46,293 nt of DNA from assembly GCA_937907165.1 (NCBI GenBank), contig CALCUH010000040.1, positions 1 to 46,293 on the forward strand, read 5' to 3'. Numbering within the stretch: the stretch's first letter is position 1; each line of letters begins with the position of its first letter. Below are positions 8,036 through 16,461 of the stretch, piece by piece. The stretch is from an uncultured Bacteroidales bacterium (lineage in GTDB: Bacteria > Bacteroidota > Bacteroidia > Bacteroidales > Paludibacteraceae). A program made the position numbers and the translations under genes. The notes beneath the pieces are model-generated. The model did no database searches. It was given only the letters and a program-made list of their open reading frames with translations, and was not told the DNA's origin.

Positions 8036-9690
8036 TGATGAAAAAATATTTGTCGTATATAGGTTGCTTTCTCACGCTCTTATGCGTTTGCGGAGATTTG
8101 TGGGCCGGTTCTAATGTGATGGTCGGCAAGAATGCTTCGAAGGATGGCTCCACTTTCTGCACTTATTCTGCCGATTCATACTATTTGTATGGCGAGCTCT
8201 CTTATTACCCTGCTACGAATAACGCGAAGTATATGCAGACGGACATATATGGCTGGGATACTCATCGTTATCAGGGAAAGATTGACGAGGTCTCCGTCAC
8301 TTATGCTGTGCTTGGGAACATCAACGAGCATCAGGTCTGCATCACGGAGTCTACATTCGGAGGCAGAAAGGAATTGGTGGATACTACGGGCGTGTTGGAT
8401 TATGGTAATTTGATATATATTACTTTACAGCGTTCCAAAACGGCGCAGGAGGCGATTCAGGTGATGACCGATTTGGTTAATAAATATGGCTATTGCAGCA
8501 TGGGAGAGACTTTCTCCATCGCCGATCCGAACGAGGTATGGATCATGGAGATGATCGGGAAGGGACCTGATGTGAAAGGGGCCGTCTGGGTGGCTTTGCG
8601 TGTCCCTGACGATTGCATATGTGCGCACACGAACCACTCCCGTATCACTACGTTCCCTTTGAACGACCGTGATAATTGTAAATATTCTAGAGACGTGATC
8701 TCTTTTGCAAAGGAGATGGGTTATTTCAATGGGAAGAATAAGGACTTCAGTTTTTCGGATGCGTATGATCCTATGTCTTTCAGCGCCAGAAGGTTCTGCG
8801 ACGCTAGGGTGTGGAGCATCTACCGAAAGGTGAACCCTGACATGGAGAAGTATATAGATTATGTTTTAGGCAAGTCTGATGAACGGATGCCTTTGTGGGT
8901 GAAACCAGCGCATAAGGTCTCTTTGCTGGAACTGAAGAATTTGATGCGTGACCATTTTGAGAATTCGCCTTTGGCGCTGACGAACGATGTGGGTGCCGAA
9001 CCTTTCGGCGCTGATTACCGTTTCGAGCCTCGCTTCTGGGAGTATAAGGGAGAGACTTATTTTAACGAGTCGCCTATCGCCGGACCTAAGAACGCGTTTT
9101 CTTTTGTGGCTCAGATGCGTAGTTGGCTGCCTAGTAAAATTGGAGGCGTTTTGTGGTTCGGAGTGGATGACGCGACCTTTACGGTCTATGTGCCTATCTA
9201 TTGCGGCACGACTCAGGTCCCTAATTGCTTCAAAACGGGTAATGGTAGTCTTTTGGAGTTCTCTTGGGACTCCGCTTACTGGGTATTCAATTGGGTTTCC
9301 AACATGGCTTACGGGAAGTATAAGTATATGGCGCCTGATATCCGCAAGGTGCAATCTGAGTTCGAACAGAAACTGGAGGATAACTTGGATGTCGTGGAGG
9401 AGGCCGCTCAGTCTCTCTATCGTAAGTCGCCTGATTATGCGAATCGTTTCCTCACCGAATATTCGGAGAACCAAGCTTCTATTATGATGAGCCAATGGAA
9501 GTCGTTGGGAGAATTTTTGATGGTTAAATATGCGGATGGTAACATTAAGCGTGAAAGGAACGGAATTTTCATAGATAATGGTTGGGGTGTGCCTAACGAT
9601 ATTCAGACTCCTGGTTATTCCGATAGCTATTATCAACGTGTGGTGGATGAGACGGGTGAAAAGTTTAAGGTGAAAGGCGAGGCGAGGTGA
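8035..9690 (+). CDS. Peptidase C69 (dipeptidase PepD-like) family protein, usual N-terminal Cys replaced
   Basis: The protein has about 551 residues. After a signal-peptide-like stretch (about 1-22) comes GSNVMVGKNASKDGST, then LYGELSYYPA, NINEHQVCITESTFGG, YGSL-like DYGNLIYI, GETFSIADPNEVWIMEMIGKGP and VPDDCICAHTNHSRI, all conserved in family C69 N-terminal nucleophile hydrolases. In typical C69 enzymes the nucleophile is a Cys in (A/G)CT(N/T) directly before this block. Here the codons read GCC GGT TCT AAT (Ala-Gly-Ser-Asn), so Cys is missing and Ser is the nearest possible nucleophile. Four start codons cluster at 8029-8040; 8035 is chosen because it overlaps the M23 stop. It is coupled to the M23 gene, suggesting a joint role in cell-wall peptide breakdown. 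Confidence 0.85.
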   Translation: MMKKYLSYIGCFLTLLCVCGDLWAGSNVMVGKNASKDGSTFCTYSADSYYLYGELSYYPATNNAKYMQTDIYGWDTHRYQGKIDEVSVTYAVLGNINEHQVCITESTFGGRKELVDTTGVLDYGNLIYITLQRSKTAQEAIQVMTDLVNKYGYCSMGETFSIADPNEVWIMEMIGKGPDVKGAVWVALRVPDDCICAHTNHSRITTFPLNDRDNCKYSRDVISFAKEMGYFNGKNKDFSFSDAYDPMSFSARRFCDARVWSIYRKVNPDMEKYIDYVLGKSDERMPLWVKPAHKVSLLELKNLMRDHFENSPLALTNDVGAEPFGADYRFEPRFWEYKGETYFNESPIAGPKNAFSFVAQMRSWLPSKIGGVLWFGVDDATFTVYVPIYCGTTQVPNCFKTGNGSLLEFSWDSAYWVFNWVSNMAYGKYKYMAPDIRKVQSEFEQKLEDNLDVVEEAAQSLYRKSPDYANRFLTEYSENQASIMMSQWKSLGEFLMVKYADGNIKRERNGIFIDNGWGVPNDIQTPGYSDSYYQRVVDETGEKFKVKGEAR

Positions 9691-9718
9691 TAGTTAACTT
9701 CCGTCTTAAATCTATAGG

Positions 9719-9752
9719 AGGAGATGCGGCGTGCCGTGTCTCCTTTCTCTTT
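9719..9752 (+). terminator. Terminator after the M23-C69 pair
   Basis: AGGAGATGCGGC (9719-9730) pairs with GCCGTGTCTCCT (9733-9744) over 12 bp with two G-U pairs, then a T-rich tail (TTCTCTTT). It lies 29 bp after the C69 stop and before the convergent UpxY gene. Confidence 0.72.
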
Positions 9753-9766
9753 AAGAATGTATGGCT

Positions 9767-10291
9767 TTATTTCTTTTTCAGATAACTCATCGGTATTTCA
9801 AGGGTGCAGGCGATGAGTCCCGTGAGTTTCACGACCACTTTTTTTGCGTTGTCCACCCGAATCAGTTCCCCCTCAATGCCGCACCAGACTCCTTTGGTGA
9901 TTTCCACTTTTGTCCCTTTCTCGAAAAGTAGGGTGTTGTCTGTAGTGACGGGTTCTTCCGAGAAATCAAGGAACTTGATGAAGTTCTCCATCTCTTTGTC
10001 TGATACCGTCATGAGGTTCTTTTTCCCGTCCATCATGTCGATGGCGTAACGGATGGGTACCCCGCACCCGTTGGATATGGAGAGTGCCTTGCTTTTGTTG
10101 GTATGGATGAATATTGTGCTTGGAATCAGGACCATCTCCACTTTTTTCTTGCGGTCGTGCCATTGACGTATCTCTACGCTTGTGGGAAGGTAGACTTCTA
10201 TGCCCATCTCTGTCAATTGTTGCCTGATCTTTTTCTCTTGTCTTGCTTTGGTCTTGGCGACAAACCAATGGATTTCCTCTATGCTTTCCAT
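9767..10291 (-). CDS. UpxY-family transcription antiterminator (NusG paralogue)
   Basis: The 174-residue protein has the NusG N-terminal signature WFVAKTKARQEKKI (about residues 9-22), IEVYLPTSVEIRQW, a basic patch and VLIPSTIFIHT. A C-terminal KOW-type segment has FEKGTKVEITKGVWCGIEGELIRV (family boxes, read in parts). UpxY proteins bind the polymerase at the start of capsule or exopolysaccharide operons and let it read through the long leader. Such genes normally lead the operon they control. This one converges on the C69 gene, and nothing lies downstream on its strand before 5913, so its target is elsewhere or has been lost. Start ATG at 10291. Confidence 0.88.
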   Translation of the reverse strand: MESIEEIHWFVAKTKARQEKKIRQQLTEMGIEVYLPTSVEIRQWHDRKKKVEMVLIPSTIFIHTNKSKALSISNGCGVPIRYAIDMMDGKKNLMTVSDKEMENFIKFLDFSEEPVTTDNTLLFEKGTKVEITKGVWCGIEGELIRVDNAKKVVVKLTGLIACTLEIPMSYLKKK

Positions 10292-10369
10292 TCCTTCCCT
10301 TCCCGATGTATCGTGCGCTTTGAGCCTGTTTAAAGATAATACGCGAAAATAAATTTTTTTTGCGAATTA

Positions 10370-10399
10370 TTGAAATCTAATGATTTTGTCATAACTTTG
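10370..10399 (+). promoter_or_regulatory. Strong Bacteroidetes promoter for the small His/Cys protein and TonB receptor
   Basis: TTG at 10370-10372, then 19 nt, then TAACTTTG at 10392-10399: an exact fit to the sigma-ABfr consensus. The predicted start is near 10406, leaving an untranslated leader of about 80 nt before the ATG at 10489, long enough to hold control sites. No named riboswitch was recognised. Confidence 0.65.
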
Positions 10400-10488
10400 T
10401 GTTATTGATGGTTTTATAACCCAAAGGGCTAATCGCTTGTGGCGTTTTGTGCGGATGAGTGGGAAAATGTTTCATTGTGTAATGTTTC

Positions 10489-10818
10489 ATGGGTAAAAAA
10501 AGTAGGTATCGGATATTTTGTGCGTCGATGCTTTTGATTGTGTTGATGCCTTATATGATGTTCAAGGCTTTCCATAGCCATGAACAATCCAATCCTATAC
10601 CCTCTGATGATTATTCTTCTTGTTTCACAATCGATGGCTCTAACCAGCCCGAATGTCCGATTTGTCACTTTGTGCTATCTCCTTTTGAGTGCTTGGATGA
10701 TCTACGGACAGTTGACGTTTTCCAAAGGTCTTGTGATTATGTCGAGATGCTCGTCTCCCGTGCGGTAGGCGCTTCCGTATCTCTATTTTGTTTGCGTGCT
10801 CCTCCCGTTTTAGCATAG
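10489..10818 (+). CDS. Small membrane-anchored protein with HxH and CPxCxF motifs (putative metal-related)
   Basis: The 109-residue protein has an N-terminal hydrophobic helix (about residues 9-26), then FKAFHSHEQ (His-x-His), then ECPICHFVLSPF (paired Cys and His). The arrangement recalls the short DUF2946-like or copper-chaperone-like proteins that precede metal TonB receptors in Bacteroidota. It has a good promoter and is followed 92 nt later by such a receptor, with no terminator seen between. It probably binds or senses a metal in the periplasm. No domain was recognised with certainty, so treat the function as inference. The C-terminal third has no clear pattern. Confidence 0.7.
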   Translation: MGKKSRYRIFCASMLLIVLMPYMMFKAFHSHEQSNPIPSDDYSSCFTIDGSNQPECPICHFVLSPFECLDDLRTVDVFQRSCDYVEMLVSRAVGASVSLFCLRAPPVLA

Positions 10819-10910
10819 AACATTATTTGTCTTTTTATTATCGCTTCATCATTCTCTTCCTTTTGAGAGGAGGAATGGTGTGGCTATGTGCTATTGCTAA
10901 AAATAATTTC

Positions 10911-13226
10911 ATGAAAAAAATATTATTCTTATGCGCCATGTTCGTCATGGTCGCATTGTCCGCTTTTTCGGCGGCTTCGCACGCTCACATCCATGGACAT
11001 GTGACGGATGCGGAAACGGGAGATGCTCTCCCTTATATGAATGTGGAAATCAAGGGTACAACGATTGGTACATCTACGGATATTTCTGGTCATTATGAGT
11101 TGTTCAACATTCCTGTCGGTGATGTTGTCGTTGAACTTCAAAATATTGGTTTTAAAACAGTTATAAAAAAATTCCATGTTTCCGATGAAGATGTCATCGA
11201 GGCGGATTTCGCTTTGCAAGTGGAGGTGGTGTCGCTCGATGGAGTGGTCGTTTCGGCGAATAATTCCGTTACCGCTAAGGTGGAGGCTCCTTCCGTGGTG
11301 GCTGTGATGGATACCCGATTGCTGGAGTGTACCCACTCGTCCAATGTTTCTCAGGGACTTTCTTATCAGCCGGGCGTTCGTGTGGAGAGCAGTTGTCAGA
11401 ATTGCGCCACCCCGCAGGTGCGTATCAATGGTTTGGATGGCCATTACACCCAGATTTTGATGGATTCAAAACCTATCTTTTCCTCTCTGATGGGTCCTGA
11501 CGTCTTGGATTTGTTCCCTACGGCTATGATTGATAGGGTGGAGGTGATTCGCGGTGGCGGGTCGGCTCTATATGGTGCGTCGGCGGTAGGTGGCGTCGTC
11601 AATATCATCACGAACGATGCGGTGCGTAATGGCGGACGGCTGTCGCATACGATGACCTCCGTCGGTTTGGATGGTACGATGGAGAACACGACGGCGATGA
11701 ACGCTTCGGTGGTCTCTCCGGAAAATAAGGCGGGACTCTTCCTCTTCGGCCAATTGAAGAATCGTGAAGGCTTCGATTACAATGGTGACGGCTATTCGGA
11801 TTTGCCGCTTCTGAACCATAAGATATTGGGATTCAGGTCTTTCTTCAAGACTGGCAGCTATTCTAAGATTACTTTGCAATATCATGGCGGGGAATCGTTG
11901 AAGCGTGGTGGAGATGACTTGGATCTCCAGCCTCACGAGGCGCACATGACGGAGCAGCAGCATGACCGGATGAATGGCGGTTCTCTCAATTTTACCACAT
12001 TCTCTCCTAACGGGAAGAATAAGTTTAGCCTCTTCTCTTCTTTGCAGCATTTGGGTCGTGAGTGTTATGATGGCGGCATCGGTTCTGGCTCCGATGAGGA
12101 ACGTGAGGATGCGTTGGCGGGTTATGGCACCACGAAGGATTTGAATTGGTTGATCGGTTCCCAATATCTCCATCAGTTCGACAGCCTGATTTTCATGCCT
12201 TCCACTTTGATGGTGGGCGTGGAGTTCAACCGTGACGTATTGGAGGATGAGAGCGCGATATCCGAGCGTTCGTTTAGCCAAAACGCTAATATCGGAAGTT
12301 TCTATCTTCAGAACGAATGGCATACCTCTAAGTGCGGCATATTGGTGGGGGCTCGCCTCGATAAGCATAGTATGGTGGATAGACCGATTGTCAGTCCTCG
12401 TGCCAACTTTCGCTTGAATCCTTCTTCCCATATTGTCTTGCGTGCGAACTATGGCGCCGGATTCCGCGCTCCGCAGGCTTATGATGAGGATATGCATGTG
12501 AGCGTTGTGGACGGTGATCGTTTGGTGACTCGTCTGGCGGATGACCTGAAGGAGGAGCGCTCGCATAGTTTTAGCCTCTCCTGCGATTTGTCACGCGAGT
12601 TCGGGAAAGTGGATGCGGACCTTTTGTTGGAAGGCTTTTATACGAAGTTGAAGGACGTATTCGCTAAACGTTATTTGAGTGAACAGGATGCTTGGGGCAA
12701 TGATGTGATTGAGCGTTATAACGCTTTCGGAGCCTCCGTTTATGGCTTAAACATTGAGGGAACGCTTCTTCCCGCTCGTTGGCTTCGTTTGGATTTGGGC
12801 TATACGTTGCAAAACAGTTCGTACGACGAGCCTGTCGTTTGGGACGAGGAGGCGCCTGCCGAGAAGAAGATGTTGCGCACGCCTGACTCATACGCTTATT
12901 TCATCCTTTCCTTGACTCCCGTAAAGCCTTTGTCCATCGCCCTTTCGGGAAATTATACGGGTAGAATGCTTGTCGGTCATGCCGAAAGCTCGGGGGCGGA
13001 TGTGCCGATGCTGAAGAACTCGCCTCGTTTCTTCACGCTTAACGCAAAGGTCTCTTATGATTTTGCTTTGTATAAGACAACGGTATTGCAGGCTTTCTTG
13101 GGCATCAAAAACATCACGGATAGTTACCAACAGGATTTGGATAAGGGGTTCGAGCGTGACTCGGAGTATGTCTATGGTCCCTCTACGCCTCGAAGCTTAT
13201 ACTGGGGATTGAGTTTCTCCTTCTGA
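10911..13226 (+). CDS. TonB-dependent outer-membrane receptor (putative metal/metallophore)
   Basis: The protein has 771 residues. A signal peptide is followed by SHAHIHGHV, a His-rich mature N-terminus. A CarboxypepD_reg-like domain follows (about 25-105: HVTDAETGDALPYMNVEI, GTSTDISGHYEL). The TonB plug spans about 110-230 with QVRINGLDGHYTQILMD, IDRVEVIRGGGSALYG and GGVVNIIT. The barrel ends in WGLSFSF with a terminal aromatic residue. In the plug, SSCQNCATPQ gives a CxxC. This, the His-rich start and the small HxH/CPxCxF partner point to a metal or metal-complex substrate. It is not a SusC: no SusD follows and the length is short. The MKK at 10911 is chosen over earlier in-frame ATGs because it gives a clean signal peptide. 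Confidence 0.88.
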   Translation: MKKILFLCAMFVMVALSAFSAASHAHIHGHVTDAETGDALPYMNVEIKGTTIGTSTDISGHYELFNIPVGDVVVELQNIGFKTVIKKFHVSDEDVIEADFALQVEVVSLDGVVVSANNSVTAKVEAPSVVAVMDTRLLECTHSSNVSQGLSYQPGVRVESSCQNCATPQVRINGLDGHYTQILMDSKPIFSSLMGPDVLDLFPTAMIDRVEVIRGGGSALYGASAVGGVVNIITNDAVRNGGRLSHTMTSVGLDGTMENTTAMNASVVSPENKAGLFLFGQLKNREGFDYNGDGYSDLPLLNHKILGFRSFFKTGSYSKITLQYHGGESLKRGGDDLDLQPHEAHMTEQQHDRMNGGSLNFTTFSPNGKNKFSLFSSLQHLGRECYDGGIGSGSDEEREDALAGYGTTKDLNWLIGSQYLHQFDSLIFMPSTLMVGVEFNRDVLEDESAISERSFSQNANIGSFYLQNEWHTSKCGILVGARLDKHSMVDRPIVSPRANFRLNPSSHIVLRANYGAGFRAPQAYDEDMHVSVVDGDRLVTRLADDLKEERSHSFSLSCDLSREFGKVDADLLLEGFYTKLKDVFAKRYLSEQDAWGNDVIERYNAFGASVYGLNIEGTLLPARWLRLDLGYTLQNSSYDEPVVWDEEAPAEKKMLRTPDSYAYFILSLTPVKPLSIALSGNYTGRMLVGHAESSGADVPMLKNSPRFFTLNAKVSYDFALYKTTVLQAFLGIKNITDSYQQDLDKGFERDSEYVYGPSTPRSLYWGLSFSF

Positions 13227-13253
13227 GAAAAGATAATTTCCTTTGCTGGAATG

Positions 13254-13297
13254 GATGGCGGATGATTGGCTTAAATCGTCTGCCATCTTTATTTTTG
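13254..13297 (+). terminator. Terminator after the TonB receptor
   Basis: A 14-bp stem (13254-13267 with 13274-13287; two G-U pairs) with a 6-nt loop is followed by a T-rich run (13288-13296). It lies 28 bp after the receptor stop. It overlaps the next gene's predicted promoter, whose -33 TTG lies in the stem and loop. Confidence 0.75.
13266..13297 (+). promoter_or_regulatory. Promoter for the GH43-GH30 / GH16 pair
   Basis: TTG at 13266-13268 and TATTTTTG at 13290-13297 are 21 nt apart. The predicted start lies near 13304, about 44 nt before the ATG at 13348. The elements share bases with the upstream terminator hairpin. Confidence 0.45.
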
Positions 13298-13347
13298 TGA
13301 AAAAATATATATATATTTACGGACTAATTTATTAAGGCTGTTGTATC

Positions 13348-16300
13348 ATGAAAAACACACACTTCTATCGCTTTTTTACAGCTTTTATCTTCTGCTGTTA
13401 CTCGCTTTTATCTTTCTCAGCTGAGAAGAGTTTCTCCGCTTATTTGTTCGCCTATTTCAAGGGTGAGGGGTTGTCGCAGGGCGAGCAAATCTATTTTGCG
13501 GTTAGTAAGGATGGGCTTCATTGGACTGACTTGAATGACGGTAACCCTGTTCTTGTCTCTACGATGGGCGAAAAGGGTTTGCGTGATCCTTTTATTATGC
13601 GTTCTGCGGAGGGTGACCGATTTTTTGTTATTGCCACGGATTTGAAAATCAATGGTAACGGTAATTGGACTGCGGCGCAGACTACGGGTAGCAAGTCTAT
13701 CATGGTGTGGGAATCCCCTGACTTGATTCATTGGTCGGAACAACGTATGTGCCGCGTCGCTCCTGATGGTGCGGGCTGTACTTGGGCGCCTGAGGCGGTA
13801 TATGACGAGGCGAGTGGGGAATATATTGTTTTCTGGAGCTCCAAGATCCCTTCGGGTGACAATACCCATCGCGTCTATTATTGCACGACAAAGGATTTCA
13901 AATCGTTCAGCGAAGCGAAGGTTTGGATAGAATTGCGCAACGGGTCGAATCGTGCGATTAGCGTGATTGACGCTACCGCCATCAAGGTGGGCGACACGTA
14001 TTATCGTTTCAAGAAAAACGAGGCTACGGAACCGCATAAGTCTGGTATGCCTTCGGGCGGTAAGTATATCATCATGGAGAAATCCAACTCTCTTTTGGGT
14101 AATTGGACGGAGATCGATTCCGACATGAGTAAGGTCTCGGGTGTCGAAGGTCCTACTTGTTTCAAGTTCAACAACGAGGAGAAATGGTGCTTGCTGCTGG
14201 ATGATTTCGGTGGGAAGGGCTATTATCCGTTGGTGACTTCCGATCTTTCTTCCGGAAAGTTTACCCAGCTTAGCTCCAACCAGTATGCTTTTCCTTCGGT
14301 CATGCGCCATGGCTCTGTGATTAATCTGACGGCCGACGAGTACTACGGTTTGATGGCGAAGTATGATCCGAACATTATGACGACTGCTTGTATCAATCCT
14401 GGTTCTAAGCAACAGACTATCGAGGGGTGGGGCGTTTCCCTTTGTTGGTGGGCGAATATGTGCGGTAAGTGGAGCAACGAGTCGAAGATTGACGATTTGG
14501 TAAAGCTGCTTACGTCTGAGGATGGTTTAAACTATAATATTTTCCGCTTTAATATCGGTGGTGGCGACGCTCCTTCCCATTACAATGGTCACATGTGCAA
14601 CGGTAAAGGGAAGCGTGCCGAGATGGATGGCTTCAAGGCAAGCGAGAATGCCGCTTACGATTGGTCCAAAGATCCCGGACAAAGAAAGGTGTTGGATAAA
14701 ATTAATAAGGTGCGCCCTGACGCTGTTTTCGAGGCGTTCTCTAATTCCGCTCCTTATTGGATGACCTACAGCGGTTGCTCTTCTGGTAACTCTTCGGCGG
14801 GTAAGGATAATCTGAAGCCTGAGTATTATGGCGCCTTCTGTGATTATCTGATCGACGTCTGTAAACATATCAAGAGCGAGTATGGCATCGAATTCAAGAC
14901 TTTGGATCCTTTCAACGAGCCTAACACGAATTATTGGGGCGCCAACGGAGGTCAGGAGGGGTGCCACTTCGATCCCGCTTCCCAGGTGAATCTGATCAGG
15001 GTGCTTTATCCTAAATTGCAGGCTTCTGGCCTGAATACGGTGATCTCCGCTTGCGATGAGACGAGCGTGACAACTGCGATAGATGAGTTACAACTTTACA
15101 TCAAGGAGGGGGATATTGTGGATAAGTTGGGTCAGTTCAATGTCCACACTTATGGTGGAAACGCCATGGATAAGGTCAATCTGAAGGATTTGGTGCATGG
15201 AACGGGCATTCCTTTCTGGATGTCCGAAACAGGTGCCGGAGGTACAGGTTTGGCCGGAAATTTAGGTATGGCGCAACGTATGTTCGATGACCTTAACTAC
15301 TTGATGCCTCAGGCGTGGGTCGATTGGCAGTTCGTCGAGGAGGCCAATGATCAATGGTGCATGGTGCAGGGTAATTTCTCTACGCAGGAGTATCATATCG
15401 TGAAAAATTATTATGTCCGTATGCAGGTCACCCGTTTCATCAAACAGGGATACACTCTTTTGACGACGGGTCGTGGCGACCTTTTGGCTGCTATTAGCCC
15501 GGAGGGCGACAAGGTGGTTGTGGTGATGCTTAACACGGGTACGGACGAGAAGCATGTGAGCTTGGATTTCTCCTTGCTGAAGAGTGTGTCGTCTGACGTG
15601 AAGTTGTATGTCACTAATTCCGGGAAGAATTGTGAACTTTCCGACAATTATACGTTGGAGAATAAAACTTTCTCTTACACGATGGGGGGAGAGGAGATTT
15701 CTACTGCTGTGTTTGATGTCGTGTCCGACAAGGGCATTGAGGGCATTCAGCCTGACGTGGCCTATGCCTTGGTGCCTCGTAGCGCCTCTGCCGTCATCAC
15801 ATCCGAGGCGGCTGAAGGTATTAAGTTAGCTAACCTCTTCCCGCAGGATACTTTGCAGCGTTGGTATTTCCAACCGCTCTCCAATGGAGATTATTCCATC
15901 TACACGATGAAGAATGGGGAACGTTGGGCGATTACGGATGATGGTTCCTATTACTTGAAATTGAGTAAGTTGTCTGACGGACAACAGGGACAACACTTCC
16001 GTTTGACGGATTTAGGAGAGAATTGTTATTCCATCGTCTCCGTCTCCGACGGCAAGTGGTTCGATTTGGAGGGTGTGAAAACCTCCGCAGGAACGAATGT
16101 GGGTGTTTGGGAGGCCGGAAACACAGGCACCAACGCCCATAGGGAGTGGCGCATCATTCCATCTCCTTTCGCTAACGCATTGCCTTCGGATCCGACAATT
16201 TTGACGGATGTTTCTTCTAATGATATTCTCCTTTCTGAAGAGAAGGGGGCATTGCTTCTGACGAATCGTTCGACTCCATCCTCCGTGCGTGTCGTGGTGG

Positions 16301-16440
16301 TCTCCATCAGTGGTGTCGTTTGGGTGGACCGCACCTCTGTGATTGCGGAAAGTTGCAGGATTCCTTTGCCAAGCGGGGTCTATGTGGTCATGACTGAAAG
16401 GGATGGAAAGAAAAAGGTGGAAAAGGTTATAATTCAATAG
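13348..16440 (+). CDS. Multidomain glycoside hydrolase: GH43-like + GH30 + ricin-type lectin + T9SS type A domain
   Basis: The protein has 1030 residues with a signal peptide of about 25. Residues 28-340 form a GH43-like five-bladed propeller: GLRDPFI (Asp80, possible base), VIDATAI (Asp208), GVEGPTCF (Glu267, acid). Residues 345-795 form a GH30 (clan A) domain with TIEGWGVSLCWWA, acid/base Glu524 in DPFNEPN and nucleophile Glu627 in MSETGAGG. The GWG..WWA opening is most like GH30 subfamily 5 endo-beta-1,6-galactanases. Residues 800-940 form a ricin-like beta-trefoil (RWYFQPLSNGDYSIY, GVWEAGN). The last 75 residues are a T9SS type A sorting domain (LPSGVYVV, KKVEKVIIQ). A cell-surface or secreted enzyme, possibly cutting type II arabinogalactan. 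Fused GH43 and GH30 domains imply paired cleavage of one branched glycan. GH16 follows 21 bp downstream. Confidence 0.87.
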   Translation: MKNTHFYRFFTAFIFCCYSLLSFSAEKSFSAYLFAYFKGEGLSQGEQIYFAVSKDGLHWTDLNDGNPVLVSTMGEKGLRDPFIMRSAEGDRFFVIATDLKINGNGNWTAAQTTGSKSIMVWESPDLIHWSEQRMCRVAPDGAGCTWAPEAVYDEASGEYIVFWSSKIPSGDNTHRVYYCTTKDFKSFSEAKVWIELRNGSNRAISVIDATAIKVGDTYYRFKKNEATEPHKSGMPSGGKYIIMEKSNSLLGNWTEIDSDMSKVSGVEGPTCFKFNNEEKWCLLLDDFGGKGYYPLVTSDLSSGKFTQLSSNQYAFPSVMRHGSVINLTADEYYGLMAKYDPNIMTTACINPGSKQQTIEGWGVSLCWWANMCGKWSNESKIDDLVKLLTSEDGLNYNIFRFNIGGGDAPSHYNGHMCNGKGKRAEMDGFKASENAAYDWSKDPGQRKVLDKINKVRPDAVFEAFSNSAPYWMTYSGCSSGNSSAGKDNLKPEYYGAFCDYLIDVCKHIKSEYGIEFKTLDPFNEPNTNYWGANGGQEGCHFDPASQVNLIRVLYPKLQASGLNTVISACDETSVTTAIDELQLYIKEGDIVDKLGQFNVHTYGGNAMDKVNLKDLVHGTGIPFWMSETGAGGTGLAGNLGMAQRMFDDLNYLMPQAWVDWQFVEEANDQWCMVQGNFSTQEYHIVKNYYVRMQVTRFIKQGYTLLTTGRGDLLAAISPEGDKVVVVMLNTGTDEKHVSLDFSLLKSVSSDVKLYVTNSGKNCELSDNYTLENKTFSYTMGGEEISTAVFDVVSDKGIEGIQPDVAYALVPRSASAVITSEAAEGIKLANLFPQDTLQRWYFQPLSNGDYSIYTMKNGERWAITDDGSYYLKLSKLSDGQQGQHFRLTDLGENCYSIVSVSDGKWFDLEGVKTSAGTNVGVWEAGNTGTNAHREWRIIPSPFANALPSDPTILTDVSSNDILLSEEKGALLLTNRSTPSSVRVVVVSISGVVWVDRTSVIAESCRIPLPSGVYVVMTERDGKKKVEKVIIQ

Positions 16441-16461
16441 TGGTTTCTAAAATACAGATAG

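Noticed and set aside
10911..13226. TonB receptor considered as SusC for the downstream glycoside hydrolases
   Set aside because: No SusD follows, the length is short for SusC, a terminator separates it from the hydrolase genes, and its motifs point to metal.
13305..13317. Short AT microsatellite before the GH43-GH30 gene
   Set aside because: AT-rich leaders are common here; six repeats in an untranslated region do not support a switch without strain data.
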